From Sphaerisporangium sp040685555 (GTDB taxonomy: Bacteria; Actinomycetota; Actinomycetes; Streptosporangiales; Streptosporangiaceae), in NCBI RefSeq assembly GCF_040685555.1, contig NZ_JBFBIK010000019.1, positions 1 through 64,000 of the forward strand: DNA of 64,000 bases, in the 5' to 3' direction. Below the pieces are notes generated by a model. The model did no database searches and was not told the origin of the DNA. It saw only the letters and a program-made list of their open reading frames with translations. The position numbers and the translations under genes are program-made. Shown one piece after another: positions 1 to 8,863 of this stretch. Position 1 is the first letter of the stretch. Every line of letters starts with the position of its first letter.

Positions 1-1
1 C

Positions 2-275
2 GCTGACGAGCTCACCGTGGCGGCCCGGCGCGTAGCGGAACGGTACAGGGATTTGTCCCGGTCCTCCCGGTCCTCCCGGGACCACGACCGGCCAGGCGAC
101 CGGCGGACCGAGCACCGGTGTCCCGACTCCCTCGGTGCCTCCGACCGGCGGCCTCGTGCCGATCGTGGGTCTCCCGGCCGGCGTCGTCGTTCCGCTCACC
201 GCTGTCCCGGCATCGCCGTGCGGTGGATTCTCGGGCTACGGCTACCCGGCCGTCTATTCCGTCTGCGGCGGCTGA
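2..275 (+). CDS. 3' end of an unidentified gene, reading frame uncertain
   Basis: The left edge carries coding-like sequence that I cannot assign. In one frame the first codons read as a helical stretch (ADELTVAARRVAERYRDL) and then become arginine-rich in the way of an out-of-frame reading. In the next frame, from about position 51 to a TGA at 273-275, the sequence reads as a Gly/Pro-rich stretch followed by hydrophobic residues (GLVPIVGLPAGVVVPL) and ends YSVCGG. That frame has a TAG at 33-35, so an intact gene would need a frame change inside the CCTCCCGGT repeats at about 58-90. It could be a frameshifted gene end or two unrelated chance frames. No family recognised. Confidence 0.25.
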
Positions 276-425
276 TCGCCTCTGACGCCCGGCGGGTGAG
301 ATGACCGGAGGGGTGCGTGCCGCATGGGGCACGCACTCCTTCGGCCGTGTGGCTCATGCCAGGCCGCCGGCCGGGCCGGGCCGCTAGGCTCGCGGGGGAG
401 ACGGTGAAGACGAGGGGCTGGCGTG

Positions 426-1703
426 ATGATGTTGGGGCGATCTCGGGCCGGGCTCGCGGGAGCATTCGTCTCGGCCTCTGTGGCGCTCGCCGCGTGTGCC
501 GCGCCGGGGCACGTGTCGCCGTCAGCCGAGGTCGCCGGCCTGCCGACGGCTCCGAGCACGGCCGCCACCTCACAGGCACCCGTCGCGTCTCCGTCGCCGG
601 CCCGCACCCCCACGCCGACCCCTTCGGGCAAGGCCCTCGGGCCCGGCGAGGGCACGGTCACCGTGCTGACGTCGCGCGGGTACGCCGAGTACGGCGGGAG
701 CGATCCCGCGTTCGACTGGGTGGGGCCGTTCGAGGACAAGACCGGCTGCCGGGTGAACCTCCGTTTTCCCCAGGTGAGCGACCAGATCGACAAGCTGCTC
801 GCCCAGACGTCGTATGACGTCGTGTCGGCGCCCCCCGAGTTGGCGGGGAGGCTGATCGCCGAGAAGAAGGTGGCGCCCCTCACCACCTCACTCGTGCCTC
901 ACTACGACGACATTCCCAAGTGGCTGCGCTCCCAGCGGTCCGTCACCGGTGGAGGCAAGGTGTACGGCGTGCCGTACCTGTGGGGGTCGTATGTCACGCT
1001 CTACGACAGCGAGAGGGCGCGCCCGGCGAAGGGGGACGCGCTCTACTCCAATCGGGGCGCCGTCATGCTCAGGGACAGCCCTCTCTCGATCGCCGACGCG
1101 GCTCTCGCGCTGAAGGAGCGGCGGCCCGGCCTCGGCGTCAAGGATCCGTTCGAGCTCACCCCGGCCCAGCTGGACGCGGCGATCGCGCTCATCGGCGAGC
1201 GGCGCGACGGTGAGCGTTCGTACTGGAAGGACCCGATCGACGCGTTGCAGGGCTTCACCGGGGGGTCCGTGCGGCTCGGGCGCGCGCTGCCGTACCAGCT
1301 CGACATCCTGCGCCGGGCGGGTCGGCCGGTGAAGGCCGTGGGCGGCGAGCCGACGACCGGGTGGGTGGACTCCTGGATGCTCTCCGCGCAGGCGGCCTCT
1401 CCGAACTGCGCCTACAGGTGGCTCGACTGGATCAGCTCGCCGGAGGCGCAGCAGCAGGCGGCCGCGTGGAACGGCCTCGCCCCCGCGAACCCCTCGGCGT
1501 GCGGCTACCCGGGCGACGACTCCGAGAAGTACAGGTATGCCGAACGGGCCGGGAGGGTGTGCGACGCCTACCGGGTGAAAGACGCGGCGTGGATCAAGAA
1601 GATCAGCTTTGCCGTCCGCCCGGCGAGGGACTGCGGGGGCCGCGACGGGGAGTGCACTGACTATGCCGAGTGGGCCGCCAGATGGCGGCAGCTCGTGCGT
1701 TAG
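426..1703 (+). CDS. Extracellular solute-binding lipoprotein, polyamine (PotD/PotF) type
   Basis: Probable substrate-binding component of an ABC importer for spermidine/putrescine-like solutes, tethered outside the membrane. The N-terminus is a lipoprotein signal with lipobox LAAC and Cys24, followed by a long Ser/Thr/Pro/Ala linker (residues about 30-70) and then the binding fold starting TVTVLTSRGY. Family features are GVPYLWGSYVTLYDSE and the TTGWVDSWMLS segment near the ligand site. The 425-residue length is slightly long for PotD because of the linker. A GTG at 423 sits in frame just ahead of the ATG; GAGGGGC about 10 bases upstream serves either. No permease or ATPase gene is adjacent, so its transporter partners must be elsewhere. 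Polyamine specificity is inferred from the family, not shown. Confidence 0.75.
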   Translation: MMLGRSRAGLAGAFVSASVALAACAAPGHVSPSAEVAGLPTAPSTAATSQAPVASPSPARTPTPTPSGKALGPGEGTVTVLTSRGYAEYGGSDPAFDWVGPFEDKTGCRVNLRFPQVSDQIDKLLAQTSYDVVSAPPELAGRLIAEKKVAPLTTSLVPHYDDIPKWLRSQRSVTGGGKVYGVPYLWGSYVTLYDSERARPAKGDALYSNRGAVMLRDSPLSIADAALALKERRPGLGVKDPFELTPAQLDAAIALIGERRDGERSYWKDPIDALQGFTGGSVRLGRALPYQLDILRRAGRPVKAVGGEPTTGWVDSWMLSAQAASPNCAYRWLDWISSPEAQQQAAAWNGLAPANPSACGYPGDDSEKYRYAERAGRVCDAYRVKDAAWIKKISFAVRPARDCGGRDGECTDYAEWAARWRQLVR

Positions 1704-1809
1704 CCGGGGCGATCCGAAGCTGCGGCGGGCGTTGACCATCGTTTTCGCCGGATCGAGGCGATCCTGCAACGGATTCCGTGGAGAAAACCGGATTTTCCGG
1801 CGCCCCAAG

Positions 1810-1839
1810 TTGAATGGTCGACCAGTCAATTGGTACGGT
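1810..1839 (+). promoter_or_regulatory. Promoter with overlapping palindromic operator (leaderless start)
   Basis: Positions 1810-1829 form a 20-bp inverted repeat with only one mismatched pair, centred on TGGTCGACCA, the kind of site bound by dimeric TetR-type repressors. It overlaps a reasonable promoter: -35 TTGAAT at 1810-1815, 18-bp spacer, -10 TACGGT at 1834-1839. The ATG of the next gene begins 8 bases after the -10 box, which places the predicted transcript start on the start codon. A bound repressor would cover the -35 and spacer. Confidence 0.6.
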
Positions 1840-1846
1840 CGCTGGC

Positions 1847-3088
1847 ATGCGCATCCTGCTTGTAGGCGCTGGTGGCGTGGGTTCCGCTGTGGTCCCGATC
1901 GCCGCCCGCCGAGACTTCTTCGAACACATCGTCGTCGCCGACTATGACCGCTCACGTGCCGAGGCCGTGGTCTCCAAACAGGTCGCGTCCGGGCATCGGG
2001 ACGCCGGGGGAGACGCGCGGTTCAGCGCGATCGGCCTCGACGCCTCCGACCAGGACGCGGTGGAGGCGGCACTCCGCGAGCACGACTGCGACGTCCTTTT
2101 CAACGCCGTGGACCCCCGGTTCGACATGCCCCTGTTCCGCGCCGCGCTGAACGCCGGAGTGCACTACCTCGACATGGCGATGTCGCTGTCCAGGCCGCAC
2201 CCTTCACGGCCGTACGAGCTGACCGGGGTCAAGCTCGGGGACGAGCAGTTCGCGATGTCCCCCGAGTGGCAGGCCAAGGGGAGGGTGGCGCTGGTAGGCA
2301 TGGGCGTGGAGCCGGGCCTCGCCGATGTCTTCGCCCGGTACGCGGCCGACCACCTGTTCCAGGCCATCGACGAGATCGGCATCCGCGACGGGGCGAACCT
2401 GGTGGTCGAGGGGCCGGACGGGGAAGAGTCCTTCGCGCCCACGTTCTCGATCTGGACCACCATCGAGGAGTGCCTCAACCCGCCCGTCATCTGGGAGGAC
2501 GGTGAGTGGCACACCACCGAGCCGTTCAGCGAGCCGGAGGTCTTCGACTTCCCCGAAGGCATCGGCCCGGTCGAGTGCGTCAACGTGGAGCACGAGGAGG
2601 TGCTCCTGGTCCCGCGGTGGGTGAACGCCCGGCGGGTGACGTTCAAGTACGGCCTCGGTGAGGAGTTCATCGAGGTCCTCAGGACACTTCACAAGCTCGG
2701 CCTCGACTCCACCGAGCCGGTGAAGGTCAAGGGCGTGGAGGTCTCGCCGCGCGACGTCGTGGCCGCCTCCCTTCCCGACCCGGCGACCCTCGGCGACCGC
2801 ATGCGCGGCAAGACCTGTGCCGGCACGTGGATCAAGGGCACCGGCAAGGACGGCCGGCCGCGCGAGGTCTACCTGTACCACGTGGTCGACAACGAGTGGT
2901 CGATGCGGGAGTACGGCTCCCAGGCCGTCGTCTGGCAGACGGCGGTCCATCCCGTCGTCGCGCTGGAACTGCTCGCGCGAGGGGCATGGAAGGGCGAGGG
3001 CGTGCTCGGCCCCGAGGCGTTCGACCCGGTGCCGTTCCTCGACCTGCTGAACGAGTACGGCTCGCCCTGGGGCATGCGCGAGCAGTGA
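1847..3088 (+). CDS. Saccharopine dehydrogenase family oxidoreductase
   Basis: NAD(P)-dependent oxidoreductase of the saccharopine-dehydrogenase-like family, 413 residues, cytoplasmic. The N-terminus is a Rossmann nucleotide-binding motif (ILLVGAGGVGSAVVP) followed by the acidic end of strand 2 (VVADYDRS). The C-terminal half has the long substrate domain typical of L-lysine 6-dehydrogenase and carboxynorspermidine dehydrogenase relatives, including the late segment VYLYHVVDNEWSMREYGSQA. The ATG at 1847 is chosen because the Rossmann strand begins there; no ribosome-binding site precedes it and the -10 box is 7 bases away, consistent with a leaderless mRNA. Its position beside a polyamine-type binding protein and close to GABA catabolism suggests an amino acid or polyamine substrate, but that is inference. 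Confidence 0.8.
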   Translation: MRILLVGAGGVGSAVVPIAARRDFFEHIVVADYDRSRAEAVVSKQVASGHRDAGGDARFSAIGLDASDQDAVEAALREHDCDVLFNAVDPRFDMPLFRAALNAGVHYLDMAMSLSRPHPSRPYELTGVKLGDEQFAMSPEWQAKGRVALVGMGVEPGLADVFARYAADHLFQAIDEIGIRDGANLVVEGPDGEESFAPTFSIWTTIEECLNPPVIWEDGEWHTTEPFSEPEVFDFPEGIGPVECVNVEHEEVLLVPRWVNARRVTFKYGLGEEFIEVLRTLHKLGLDSTEPVKVKGVEVSPRDVVAASLPDPATLGDRMRGKTCAGTWIKGTGKDGRPREVYLYHVVDNEWSMREYGSQAVVWQTAVHPVVALELLARGAWKGEGVLGPEAFDPVPFLDLLNEYGSPWGMREQ

Positions 3089-3163
3089 CCCCGGCCATCG
3101 CCGGCCGGTGGCCTCCCGCGGCGGTGGCCCGCCGGAGAGGTGGATCGCCCGCCGGGGCCACGG

Positions 3164-3412
3164 TCAGGGGAGCGTCGCTCTCCTCGCGGAGGGTTTGTGC
3201 CGGGGTGCGGGGGGCGCGGGGAGCAGCGCCTCGGCGCACTCCTCGCAGGCCATGACGGGGGCGTCGTCGGGAAGTCTGCCGACACGGACCCGAGGTCGAG
3301 GCCACTTCCTGTGGCAGACCACGCAGGCGTCCCCGTCGCGCTGCGGGCCGGTGAGATCTTCTGGGTCGAACGTCAGGTTGAGCCGTGCCGCTCCGGTCGG
3401 ATCCCAGCTCAT
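3164..3412 (-). CDS. Small zinc-ribbon-like hypothetical protein
   Basis: A protein of 82 residues with two CxxC knuckles (Cys30/Cys33 in CVVC and Cys56/Cys59 in CEEC) separated by 22 residues, the spacing of a treble-clef or zinc-ribbon fold. The tail is Pro/Arg-rich. The ATG follows an AGGAG motif; an in-frame GTG lies one codon earlier. The upstream region on this strand has a TATAAC hexamer at about 3458 that could be a -10 box. It stands alone between two unrelated genes. Metal binding is likely; role unknown. It could be a small DNA- or RNA-binding protein or a structural zinc protein. Confidence 0.6.
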   Translation of the reverse strand: MSWDPTGAARLNLTFDPEDLTGPQRDGDACVVCHRKWPRPRVRVGRLPDDAPVMACEECAEALLPAPPAPRHKPSARRATLP

Positions 3413-3537
3413 CACTCTCCTGTTGGTGATCGAGTGTCTCGTACCCGAACCGTTATAGCCTCATTACCGTCTGTGATCGACTAGGGCGATGTCAAGGACG
3501 GGTTAAATCGTCGGCATCGGGCGCGCCGTACAACAAC

Positions 3538-3574
3538 AAAAGGGACACCCAGCAGCAAGCCGGGTGCCCCTTTT
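3538..3574 (-). terminator. Intrinsic terminator of gabT
   Basis: An inverted repeat pairs AAAAGGGACACCC with GGGTGCCCCTTTT (one mismatch) around an 11-base loop, starting about 10 bases beyond the gabT stop codon. Read on the minus strand it ends in TTTTGTTGTTG, a usable U-rich tract. On the plus strand it ends in TTTT, so it may work in both directions. Confidence 0.8.
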
Positions 3575-3583
3575 GGGGTGTTC

Positions 3584-4981
3584 CTAAACGGACGAGATGG
3601 CCTTCTCCAGGATGGACAGGCCCTCTTCCAGCAGGTTGTCGGGGATGGAGAGCGGGGGAAGGAAGCGCAGCACGTTGCCATAGGTGCCCGCTGTGAGCAC
3701 GACCAGGCCCTCCGCGTGGCACCGCCTGACGATCTCCCCGGTGACCGCCGGGTCGGGCTCCTTGGAGCCGGGCACGACCAGCTCGATCGCGATCATGGCA
3801 CCGCGTCCCCGGACGTCGCCGATGACGTCGAAGCGCTCGGCCAGCGCCCGCAGCCGGGGCAGCATGACGTCGCCGATCTGCCTGGCCCGCTCGACCAGAT
3901 TCTCGGCCTCGATGGTGTCGAGCACGGCGAGCGCGGCCTCGCAGGCCAGCGGGTTGCCGCCGTAGGTGCCGCCGAGGCCGCCGGCGTGGACGGCGTCCAG
4001 CAGCTCCGCCCTGCCGGTCACGGCCGCGAGCGGCAGGCCGCCCGCGATGCCCTTGGCCGTGCAGATGATGTCGGGCACGATGCCCTCGTCCTCGCAGGCG
4101 AACAGGTGGCCGGTACGGGCGAAACCGGTCTGCACCTCGTCCGCGATGAAGACGATGCCGTTGGCCTTCGCGTACTCCACCAGGGCGGGCAGGAAGCCTC
4201 GGGCCGGCTCGATGAAGCCGCCCTCCCCCTGGATCGGCTCGATCACGATGGCGGCGACGTTCTCCGCGCCGATCTGCTTGTTGATCATGTCGATGGCCTG
4301 CGCCGCGGCCTCCTCGGCGCAGTTCTCGGGGCCGGTGGGCCACCGGAACGGGTACGCCATGGGCATCCGGTACACCTCAGGGGCGTACGGGCCGAAGCGG
4401 TGCTTGTACGGCATGTTCTTCGCCGTGAGGGTCATCGTCAGCAGAGTGCGGCCGTGGTAGCCGTGGTCGAACACCACGACGGCCTGGCGGCCGGTCGCGT
4501 GCCTGGCGACCTTGACGGCGTTCTCCACGGCCTCCGCGCCGGAGTTGACCAGGAACGAGCGCTTCTCGTGGTCGCCGGGGGTGAGCCGGTTGAGCTTCTC
4601 GCAGACCTCGACGTACGACTCGTACGGCGTGACCATGAAGCAGGTGTGGGTGAAGTCGGCGACCTGCTTCTGGACCCGCTCGACCACGCGCGGCGCGGCG
4701 TTGCCCACGGTGGTCACCGCGATGCCGGAGCCGAAGTCGATGAGCGAGTTGCCGTCCGCGTCCACGACCACGCCGCCGCCCGCGTGGGTCACGAAGACCG
4801 GCAGCGTGGTGCCGATGCCCGGTGGAATGGCCGACCGCTTGCGCGCGAACATCTCCCGCGACTTCGGGCCGGGGACCTCGGTGACCAGGCGGCGCTCCTG
4901 CGGAAGCGAGGGGCCGCCTCGCGTGATGGGCTGGTGCTCGGCCACGCCCGGCTGCTCGTGTACGTCACGGTCGATGCTCAT
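3584..4981 (-). CDS. gabT: 4-aminobutyrate aminotransferase
   Basis: PLP-dependent class III aminotransferase that transfers the amino group of GABA to 2-oxoglutarate, giving succinic semialdehyde and glutamate. It has 465 residues and all family landmarks: GSGIAVTTVGN near the N-terminus, NSGAEAVENAVKVAR, the FDHGYHGRT segment, the PLP aspartate in FIADEVQTGFARTG, and the lysine that forms the Schiff base in CTAKGIAGGLPLAAV. The start chosen (MSIDRDVHEQ) matches the usual N-terminus; a longer in-frame reading to 5044 would cross into the divergent promoter region. It lies head-to-head with a PucR-type regulator, the arrangement of GABA-responsive gab clusters in Corynebacterium, where a PucR protein (GabR) activates gabTDP. 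Confidence 0.92.
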   Translation of the reverse strand: MSIDRDVHEQPGVAEHQPITRGGPSLPQERRLVTEVPGPKSREMFARKRSAIPPGIGTTLPVFVTHAGGGVVVDADGNSLIDFGSGIAVTTVGNAAPRVVERVQKQVADFTHTCFMVTPYESYVEVCEKLNRLTPGDHEKRSFLVNSGAEAVENAVKVARHATGRQAVVVFDHGYHGRTLLTMTLTAKNMPYKHRFGPYAPEVYRMPMAYPFRWPTGPENCAEEAAAQAIDMINKQIGAENVAAIVIEPIQGEGGFIEPARGFLPALVEYAKANGIVFIADEVQTGFARTGHLFACEDEGIVPDIICTAKGIAGGLPLAAVTGRAELLDAVHAGGLGGTYGGNPLACEAALAVLDTIEAENLVERARQIGDVMLPRLRALAERFDVIGDVRGRGAMIAIELVVPGSKEPDPAVTGEIVRRCHAEGLVVLTAGTYGNVLRFLPPLSIPDNLLEEGLSILEKAISSV

Positions 4982-5041
4982 GCCTGCGACGCTACGGCCA
5001 CCGCGCCCGGCTGCCGACCTTGCGACATGGCACAATATGGC

Positions 5042-5061
5042 CATCCTGCTTGTCCAGGATG
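5042..5061. promoter_or_regulatory. Inverted repeat between gabT and the PucR gene
   Basis: CATCCTG and CAGGATG form a perfect 7-bp inverted repeat separated by 6 bases, with a second overlapping pair CTTGT/ACAAG at 5049-5067. It sits 31 bp from the PucR start and about 60 bp from the gabT start. This is a good candidate for the operator used by the adjacent PucR regulator on both genes. The placement is inferred only from symmetry and position. Confidence 0.5.
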
Positions 5062-5091
5062 TACAAGTACCGACCGTTCCTGGGGGCTGGA

Positions 5092-6555
5092 ATGGCTCCG
5101 ACCTTACGGCGTGTGGTGGCGCTGGCGCCGCTGCGCCTGCGGGTGCGCGCCGGGCAGGGCGCGATGGACCGGCCGGTGCGCTGGGTGGCGGTCAGCGAGC
5201 TCGAGGATCCCACGCCCTTCCTGGAGGGTGACGAGCTGGTGCTGACCACCGGGATGCGGCTCGGCCCGCGGGACGCCCAGCCGTACATCTCCCGGCTCGT
5301 CGCCCGGGGGGTGGCCGGGCTCGGGTTCGGCGTCGGGCTCGGGCACGACAGCGTGCCGCCCGAGTTCACCGAGGTCGCGGCCGGCGCCGGGCTCCCCCTG
5401 ATCGAGGTGCCCAGGGAGACGCCGTTCATCGCGATCGGCAAGGCCGTCAGCGAGCTGCTCGCCGCCGAGCGGTACGAGGAGCTCAGCAACGCCTTCGCGG
5501 CGCAGGGACGGCTGACGCGCGCCGCGCTCCAGGCCGGCGGCATGGGGGCGGTGGTCGAGCGGCTGGCCAGGGAGATCCACGGCTGGGCCGTGCTGCTGGA
5601 CGAGTCGGGAGCGGTGATCCACGCGGCGGGCGCCGGGGCCGTCGAGGGCACGCACCTCGCCGGGCGGGAGCTCGGCAGGCTGCGGGCCTCCGGCTCGCCC
5701 GCCAGCCTCGCGCTTTCCGGGCCGTACGAGCACGTGATCGTGCAGCCGCTCGGGGACCAGCGGCGCATCAGGGGTTTCTTCGCCGTCGGATCGGAACGGC
5801 CGTTCTCGCCCGTCGGGCACACCGTGGTCAACACCGCGAACTCGCTGCTCACCCTCTCCCTCGAACAGGGCAGGGACCGGCTCGCCGCCGTGCGGCGGGT
5901 GCGCTCCGCGGTGCTGCGCCTGCTGCTGGCCGGGGACCGGCAGTCCGCCGAGGGCATCCTCGCGGCGGTCGGCGGCGGGCTGCCCGCGGGGCCTGTGGTG
6001 GTGCTGGCCTGCGAGCCGCGCGACGAGGAGGCGTTCTATGACATGCTGCCGGGCTTCACCGCTCCCTGGGGCACGCAGGTTGTCGTCCTGGCGGCGGCGG
6101 AGGAGGCCGATCACCTCGCCGAGGTGGCCGCCGGGGCCGGGCGGGCGGGCGTGAGCGGGCCGGTCGAGCTCTCGCAGCTGGCCACCGGTCTCGATCAGGC
6201 CGAGCGTGCCCTGGCCTCGGCCGCTCCGGTCATGCGCTTCGCCGACCTCGCCGGTCAGGGACTGCTCTCACTGGTCGATCCGGCTGTGCTGTCGGCCTTC
6301 TCCAGCTCGCTGCTCGCCCCGCTCAGGGAGTACGGCTCGCGCGCCGACCTGGTGGAGTCCCTGCGCGCGTACCTCGCGTGCAACGGCCACTGGGACGCCG
6401 CCGCGCAGCGGCTCGGCATCCACCGGCACACCCTGCGCTACCGCATGCGGCGGGTGGGCGAGCTGCTCGGGCGCGACCTGGACGACCCGGCCTCACGCGC
6501 CGAGCTGTGGATGGCCCTGTCGGCGTCCGGCTCCACCGGCCCGCCGGGCCGTTAG
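5092..6555 (+). CDS. PucR family transcriptional regulator (GabR-like)
   Basis: Transcription factor of 487 residues with PucR architecture: an N-terminal purine-catabolism-type sensor domain (APLRLRVRAG through PFIAIGKAVSELL), a central GGDEF-like degenerate domain, and a C-terminal helix-turn-helix of the PucR/HTH_30 type (LVESLRAYLACNGHWDAAAQ, RLGIHRHTLRYRMRRVGELL). The ATG at 5092 is preceded by GGGGG; in-frame ATGs at 5020 and 5059 would add residues unlike the family. Divergent from gabT, so probably the GABA-responsive activator of that gene and perhaps of the aldehyde dehydrogenase at 7424. Its stop codon overlaps the stop of the convergent TetR gene. Confidence 0.85.
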   Translation: MAPTLRRVVALAPLRLRVRAGQGAMDRPVRWVAVSELEDPTPFLEGDELVLTTGMRLGPRDAQPYISRLVARGVAGLGFGVGLGHDSVPPEFTEVAAGAGLPLIEVPRETPFIAIGKAVSELLAAERYEELSNAFAAQGRLTRAALQAGGMGAVVERLAREIHGWAVLLDESGAVIHAAGAGAVEGTHLAGRELGRLRASGSPASLALSGPYEHVIVQPLGDQRRIRGFFAVGSERPFSPVGHTVVNTANSLLTLSLEQGRDRLAAVRRVRSAVLRLLLAGDRQSAEGILAAVGGGLPAGPVVVLACEPRDEEAFYDMLPGFTAPWGTQVVVLAAAEEADHLAEVAAGAGRAGVSGPVELSQLATGLDQAERALASAAPVMRFADLAGQGLLSLVDPAVLSAFSSSLLAPLREYGSRADLVESLRAYLACNGHWDAAAQRLGIHRHTLRYRMRRVGELLGRDLDDPASRAELWMALSASGSTGPPGR

Positions 6556-7196
6556 AAGGTCATCGGGATGGAGTCCTTGCTCACCAGGTAGCGGCTGATG
6601 GCGGCCATGGTGACGGACGCGTAGACGCGGTCGTCCCTGAGATGGCCGGCGCGTTCGAGGCTGACGGCACCGTGGGCGGCGGCCCACAGGCAGTCGGCGA
6701 TCTTGCGGGGCTGGGTGGGCACCAGGTAGCCGGCGGAGATGCAGTCGGCGATGGCCCGGTCGAGGACGTTGACCGCGGCCCTCGCCAGCGTGCGCGCCCG
6801 CTCGCTCGGCTGGAAGCCGGGGATGGCCTTCTCGAACATCACGCTGTAGTACCCGGGCTCGGCCAGGCAGGCCTCGCGGTACGCAGGGCCGAGCGAGGTG
6901 AGGTACTCAAGGGGGTCGGGGTGGCGCGGAACCGCAGCGAGCCTGCGCCGGAAGCGCTCGAAGCCCTCCAGGTAGAGCGCCTCGGCCAGCCCCTCCTTGT
7001 TGCCGAACATGGTGTACACGACCGTGGTCGGGCACCCTGCCTCGGTGGCGATGCGCCGCACGGTGAGGCTGTCGGCTCCGTCGGTGAGGAGCAGCTCTCC
7101 TGCCACGTTGATGAGGCGGCCGCGCAGCTCGTCCTGGGAAGTCTGGCTCCCCAACGCGTACGCCCCCTGAAGGCCAAGCGGCGCCGGCGAACCCAT
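6552..7196 (-). CDS. TetR/AcrR family transcriptional regulator
   Basis: A 214-residue repressor-type protein with an N-terminal TetR helix-turn-helix (LTVRRIATEAGCPTTVVYTM, then FGNKEGLAEALY) and a C-terminal ligand domain of the WHG kind, recognisable from CLWAAAHGAVSLE. It is divergent from the aldehyde dehydrogenase at 7424, 227 bp away, so that gene is its likeliest target. The final codons overlap the end of the PucR gene on the other strand (TTAG shared). No obvious strong ribosome-binding site precedes the ATG. Ligand unknown. Confidence 0.85.
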   Translation of the reverse strand: MGSPAPLGLQGAYALGSQTSQDELRGRLINVAGELLLTDGADSLTVRRIATEAGCPTTVVYTMFGNKEGLAEALYLEGFERFRRRLAAVPRHPDPLEYLTSLGPAYREACLAEPGYYSVMFEKAIPGFQPSERARTLARAAVNVLDRAIADCISAGYLVPTQPRKIADCLWAAAHGAVSLERAGHLRDDRVYASVTMAAISRYLVSKDSIPMTF

Positions 7197-7423
7197 GAGC
7201 TACCCAGCCCCTTCTCCCCAAAGGGTCCCGCGCGGACCCGCCTGTTGACTTAACCATGTGCGGAGTCCTTCAAACCGCCATGCGCCAGAAACACCCGAAA
7301 TTGCGGCATGTCTGTTACGGAAAGGGGAAAATACATGCCTTATGCGGAATGTAGCGGTGGGGGCCGCCGCTTGTCCGTACTGGAGTAGCGCCCCCGGCGA
7401 CCTGGTGGCATACGGTCGGGGAC

Positions 7424-8851
7424 ATGGACGTACGCCCCTTCTGGCTCGCCGGTTCGCCCGCCACGGGCGAGGCCGAGCTCACGGTGACCAACCCCCATGA
7501 CGGCCGTGTCGTCGGCATCGGCTCCGTGCCTTCCCCCGATCAGGTCGAGCAGGCCGTGGCGGCCGCGCACGCGGTCCGCAGGGAGGCCGCCGCCCTGCCG
7601 ATCCACGTGCGCGCGGAGGCGCTGGCCCATGTCTCGCGGCGCCTGTCCGAGCGCGCCGAGGAGATCGCCCAGCTGATCAGTGCCGAGAACGGCAAGCCGA
7701 TCTTCTGGGCGCGCGGCGAGGTCGGCCGCGCGGTCGCGACCTTCCGCTTCGCCGCCGAGGAGACCCGGCGCTTCAGCGGCGACGTCCAGCGGCTCGACAC
7801 CGAGGCCCCCGCCGACGGCCGCCTCGCCTACGTGTCGCGCCAGCCGTACGGGCCGGTGCTGGCCGTCACGCCCTTCAACTTCCCGCTCAACCTGGTGGCC
7901 CACAAGGTGGCCCCGGCCATCGCCGTCGGCGCGCCGGTGATCGTCAAGCCCGCCCCGGCTACCCCGCTCTCGTCGCTGCTGCTCGGCGAGATCCTCGCCG
8001 AGACGGCCCTTCCCGCGGGCATGTTCTCGGTGCTGCCGGTGCCGAACGACCGCGCGGGCGCGCTGGTCGAGGACCCGCGCCTCCCGGTGGTGTCGTTCAC
8101 CGGCTCCGGGCCCGTCGGGTACGCCATCAAGGACCAGGTGCCGCGCAAGCACGTCACGCTGGAGCTCGGCGGCAACGCCGCAGCGGTCGTGCTCGCCGAC
8201 GCCGACCTCGACTGGGCGGCCACGCGCGTCGCGCTGTTCTCCAACTACCAGGCCGGGCAGAGCTGCATCGCCGTGCAGCGGGTGATCGTCGAGGAGCCCG
8301 TGGTGGAGGCGTTCACCGCCAAGCTCGTCGCCGCCGTCGAGAGCCTGGTCGTCGGCGACCCGGCCGACGACAAGACGCAGGTCGGTCCGCTGGTGTCGGT
8401 CGACGCGGCCGAGCGGGTGGAGCGGTGGGTGGCCGAGGCCGTGGCCGGCGGGGCAAGGTTGCTCGCCGGAGGCGGCAGGGACGGTGCCACCGTCGCGCCG
8501 ACCGTGCTCGCGGACGTCCCGGGCGACGCCAAGGTCATCCGTGAGGAGGTGTTCGGCCCGGTGCTGGTCATCCAGCCGGTCTCCTCGGTGGACGAGGCGT
8601 TCGCGGCCGTCAACGACTCCAAGTACGGCCTGCAGGCCGGCGTGTTCACCCGCGACCTCGGCATCGCCTTCCGCGCCGGCAAGGAGCTGGAGGTCGGCGG
8701 GGTCATCATCGGCGACGTGCCGTCGTACCGCGCCGACCAGATGCCCTATGGAGGCGTCAAGGAGTCGGGCATCGGCCGCGAGGGCCTGCGCTCGGCCATG
8801 GAGGACTTCACCTACGAGAAGGTCATGGTCCTGACCGGCCTGACCCTGTAG
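7424..8851 (+). CDS. NAD(P)-dependent aldehyde dehydrogenase (possible succinate-semialdehyde dehydrogenase)
   Basis: Aldehyde dehydrogenase superfamily enzyme of 475 residues, oxidising an aldehyde to the acid with NAD(P)+. Motifs in order: TPFNFPLNLVAHK (about 149-161), cofactor-loop FTGSGPVG (225-232), general-base glutamate in LELGG (Glu247), nucleophile Cys281 in AGQSCIAVQR, EEVFGPVL, and C-terminal YGGVKESGIGREG. Given gabT nearby, succinic semialdehyde is a reasonable substrate, but the protein could be a general ALDH. A TACGGT hexamer ends 7 bases before the ATG with GGGGA between them, so the start can be read as leaderless or as weakly SD-led. It ends in a strong terminator. Confidence 0.85.
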   Translation: MDVRPFWLAGSPATGEAELTVTNPHDGRVVGIGSVPSPDQVEQAVAAAHAVRREAAALPIHVRAEALAHVSRRLSERAEEIAQLISAENGKPIFWARGEVGRAVATFRFAAEETRRFSGDVQRLDTEAPADGRLAYVSRQPYGPVLAVTPFNFPLNLVAHKVAPAIAVGAPVIVKPAPATPLSSLLLGEILAETALPAGMFSVLPVPNDRAGALVEDPRLPVVSFTGSGPVGYAIKDQVPRKHVTLELGGNAAAVVLADADLDWAATRVALFSNYQAGQSCIAVQRVIVEEPVVEAFTAKLVAAVESLVVGDPADDKTQVGPLVSVDAAERVERWVAEAVAGGARLLAGGGRDGATVAPTVLADVPGDAKVIREEVFGPVLVIQPVSSVDEAFAAVNDSKYGLQAGVFTRDLGIAFRAGKELEVGGVIIGDVPSYRADQMPYGGVKESGIGREGLRSAMEDFTYEKVMVLTGLTL

Positions 8852-8863
8852 GTGCCGCGCGGG

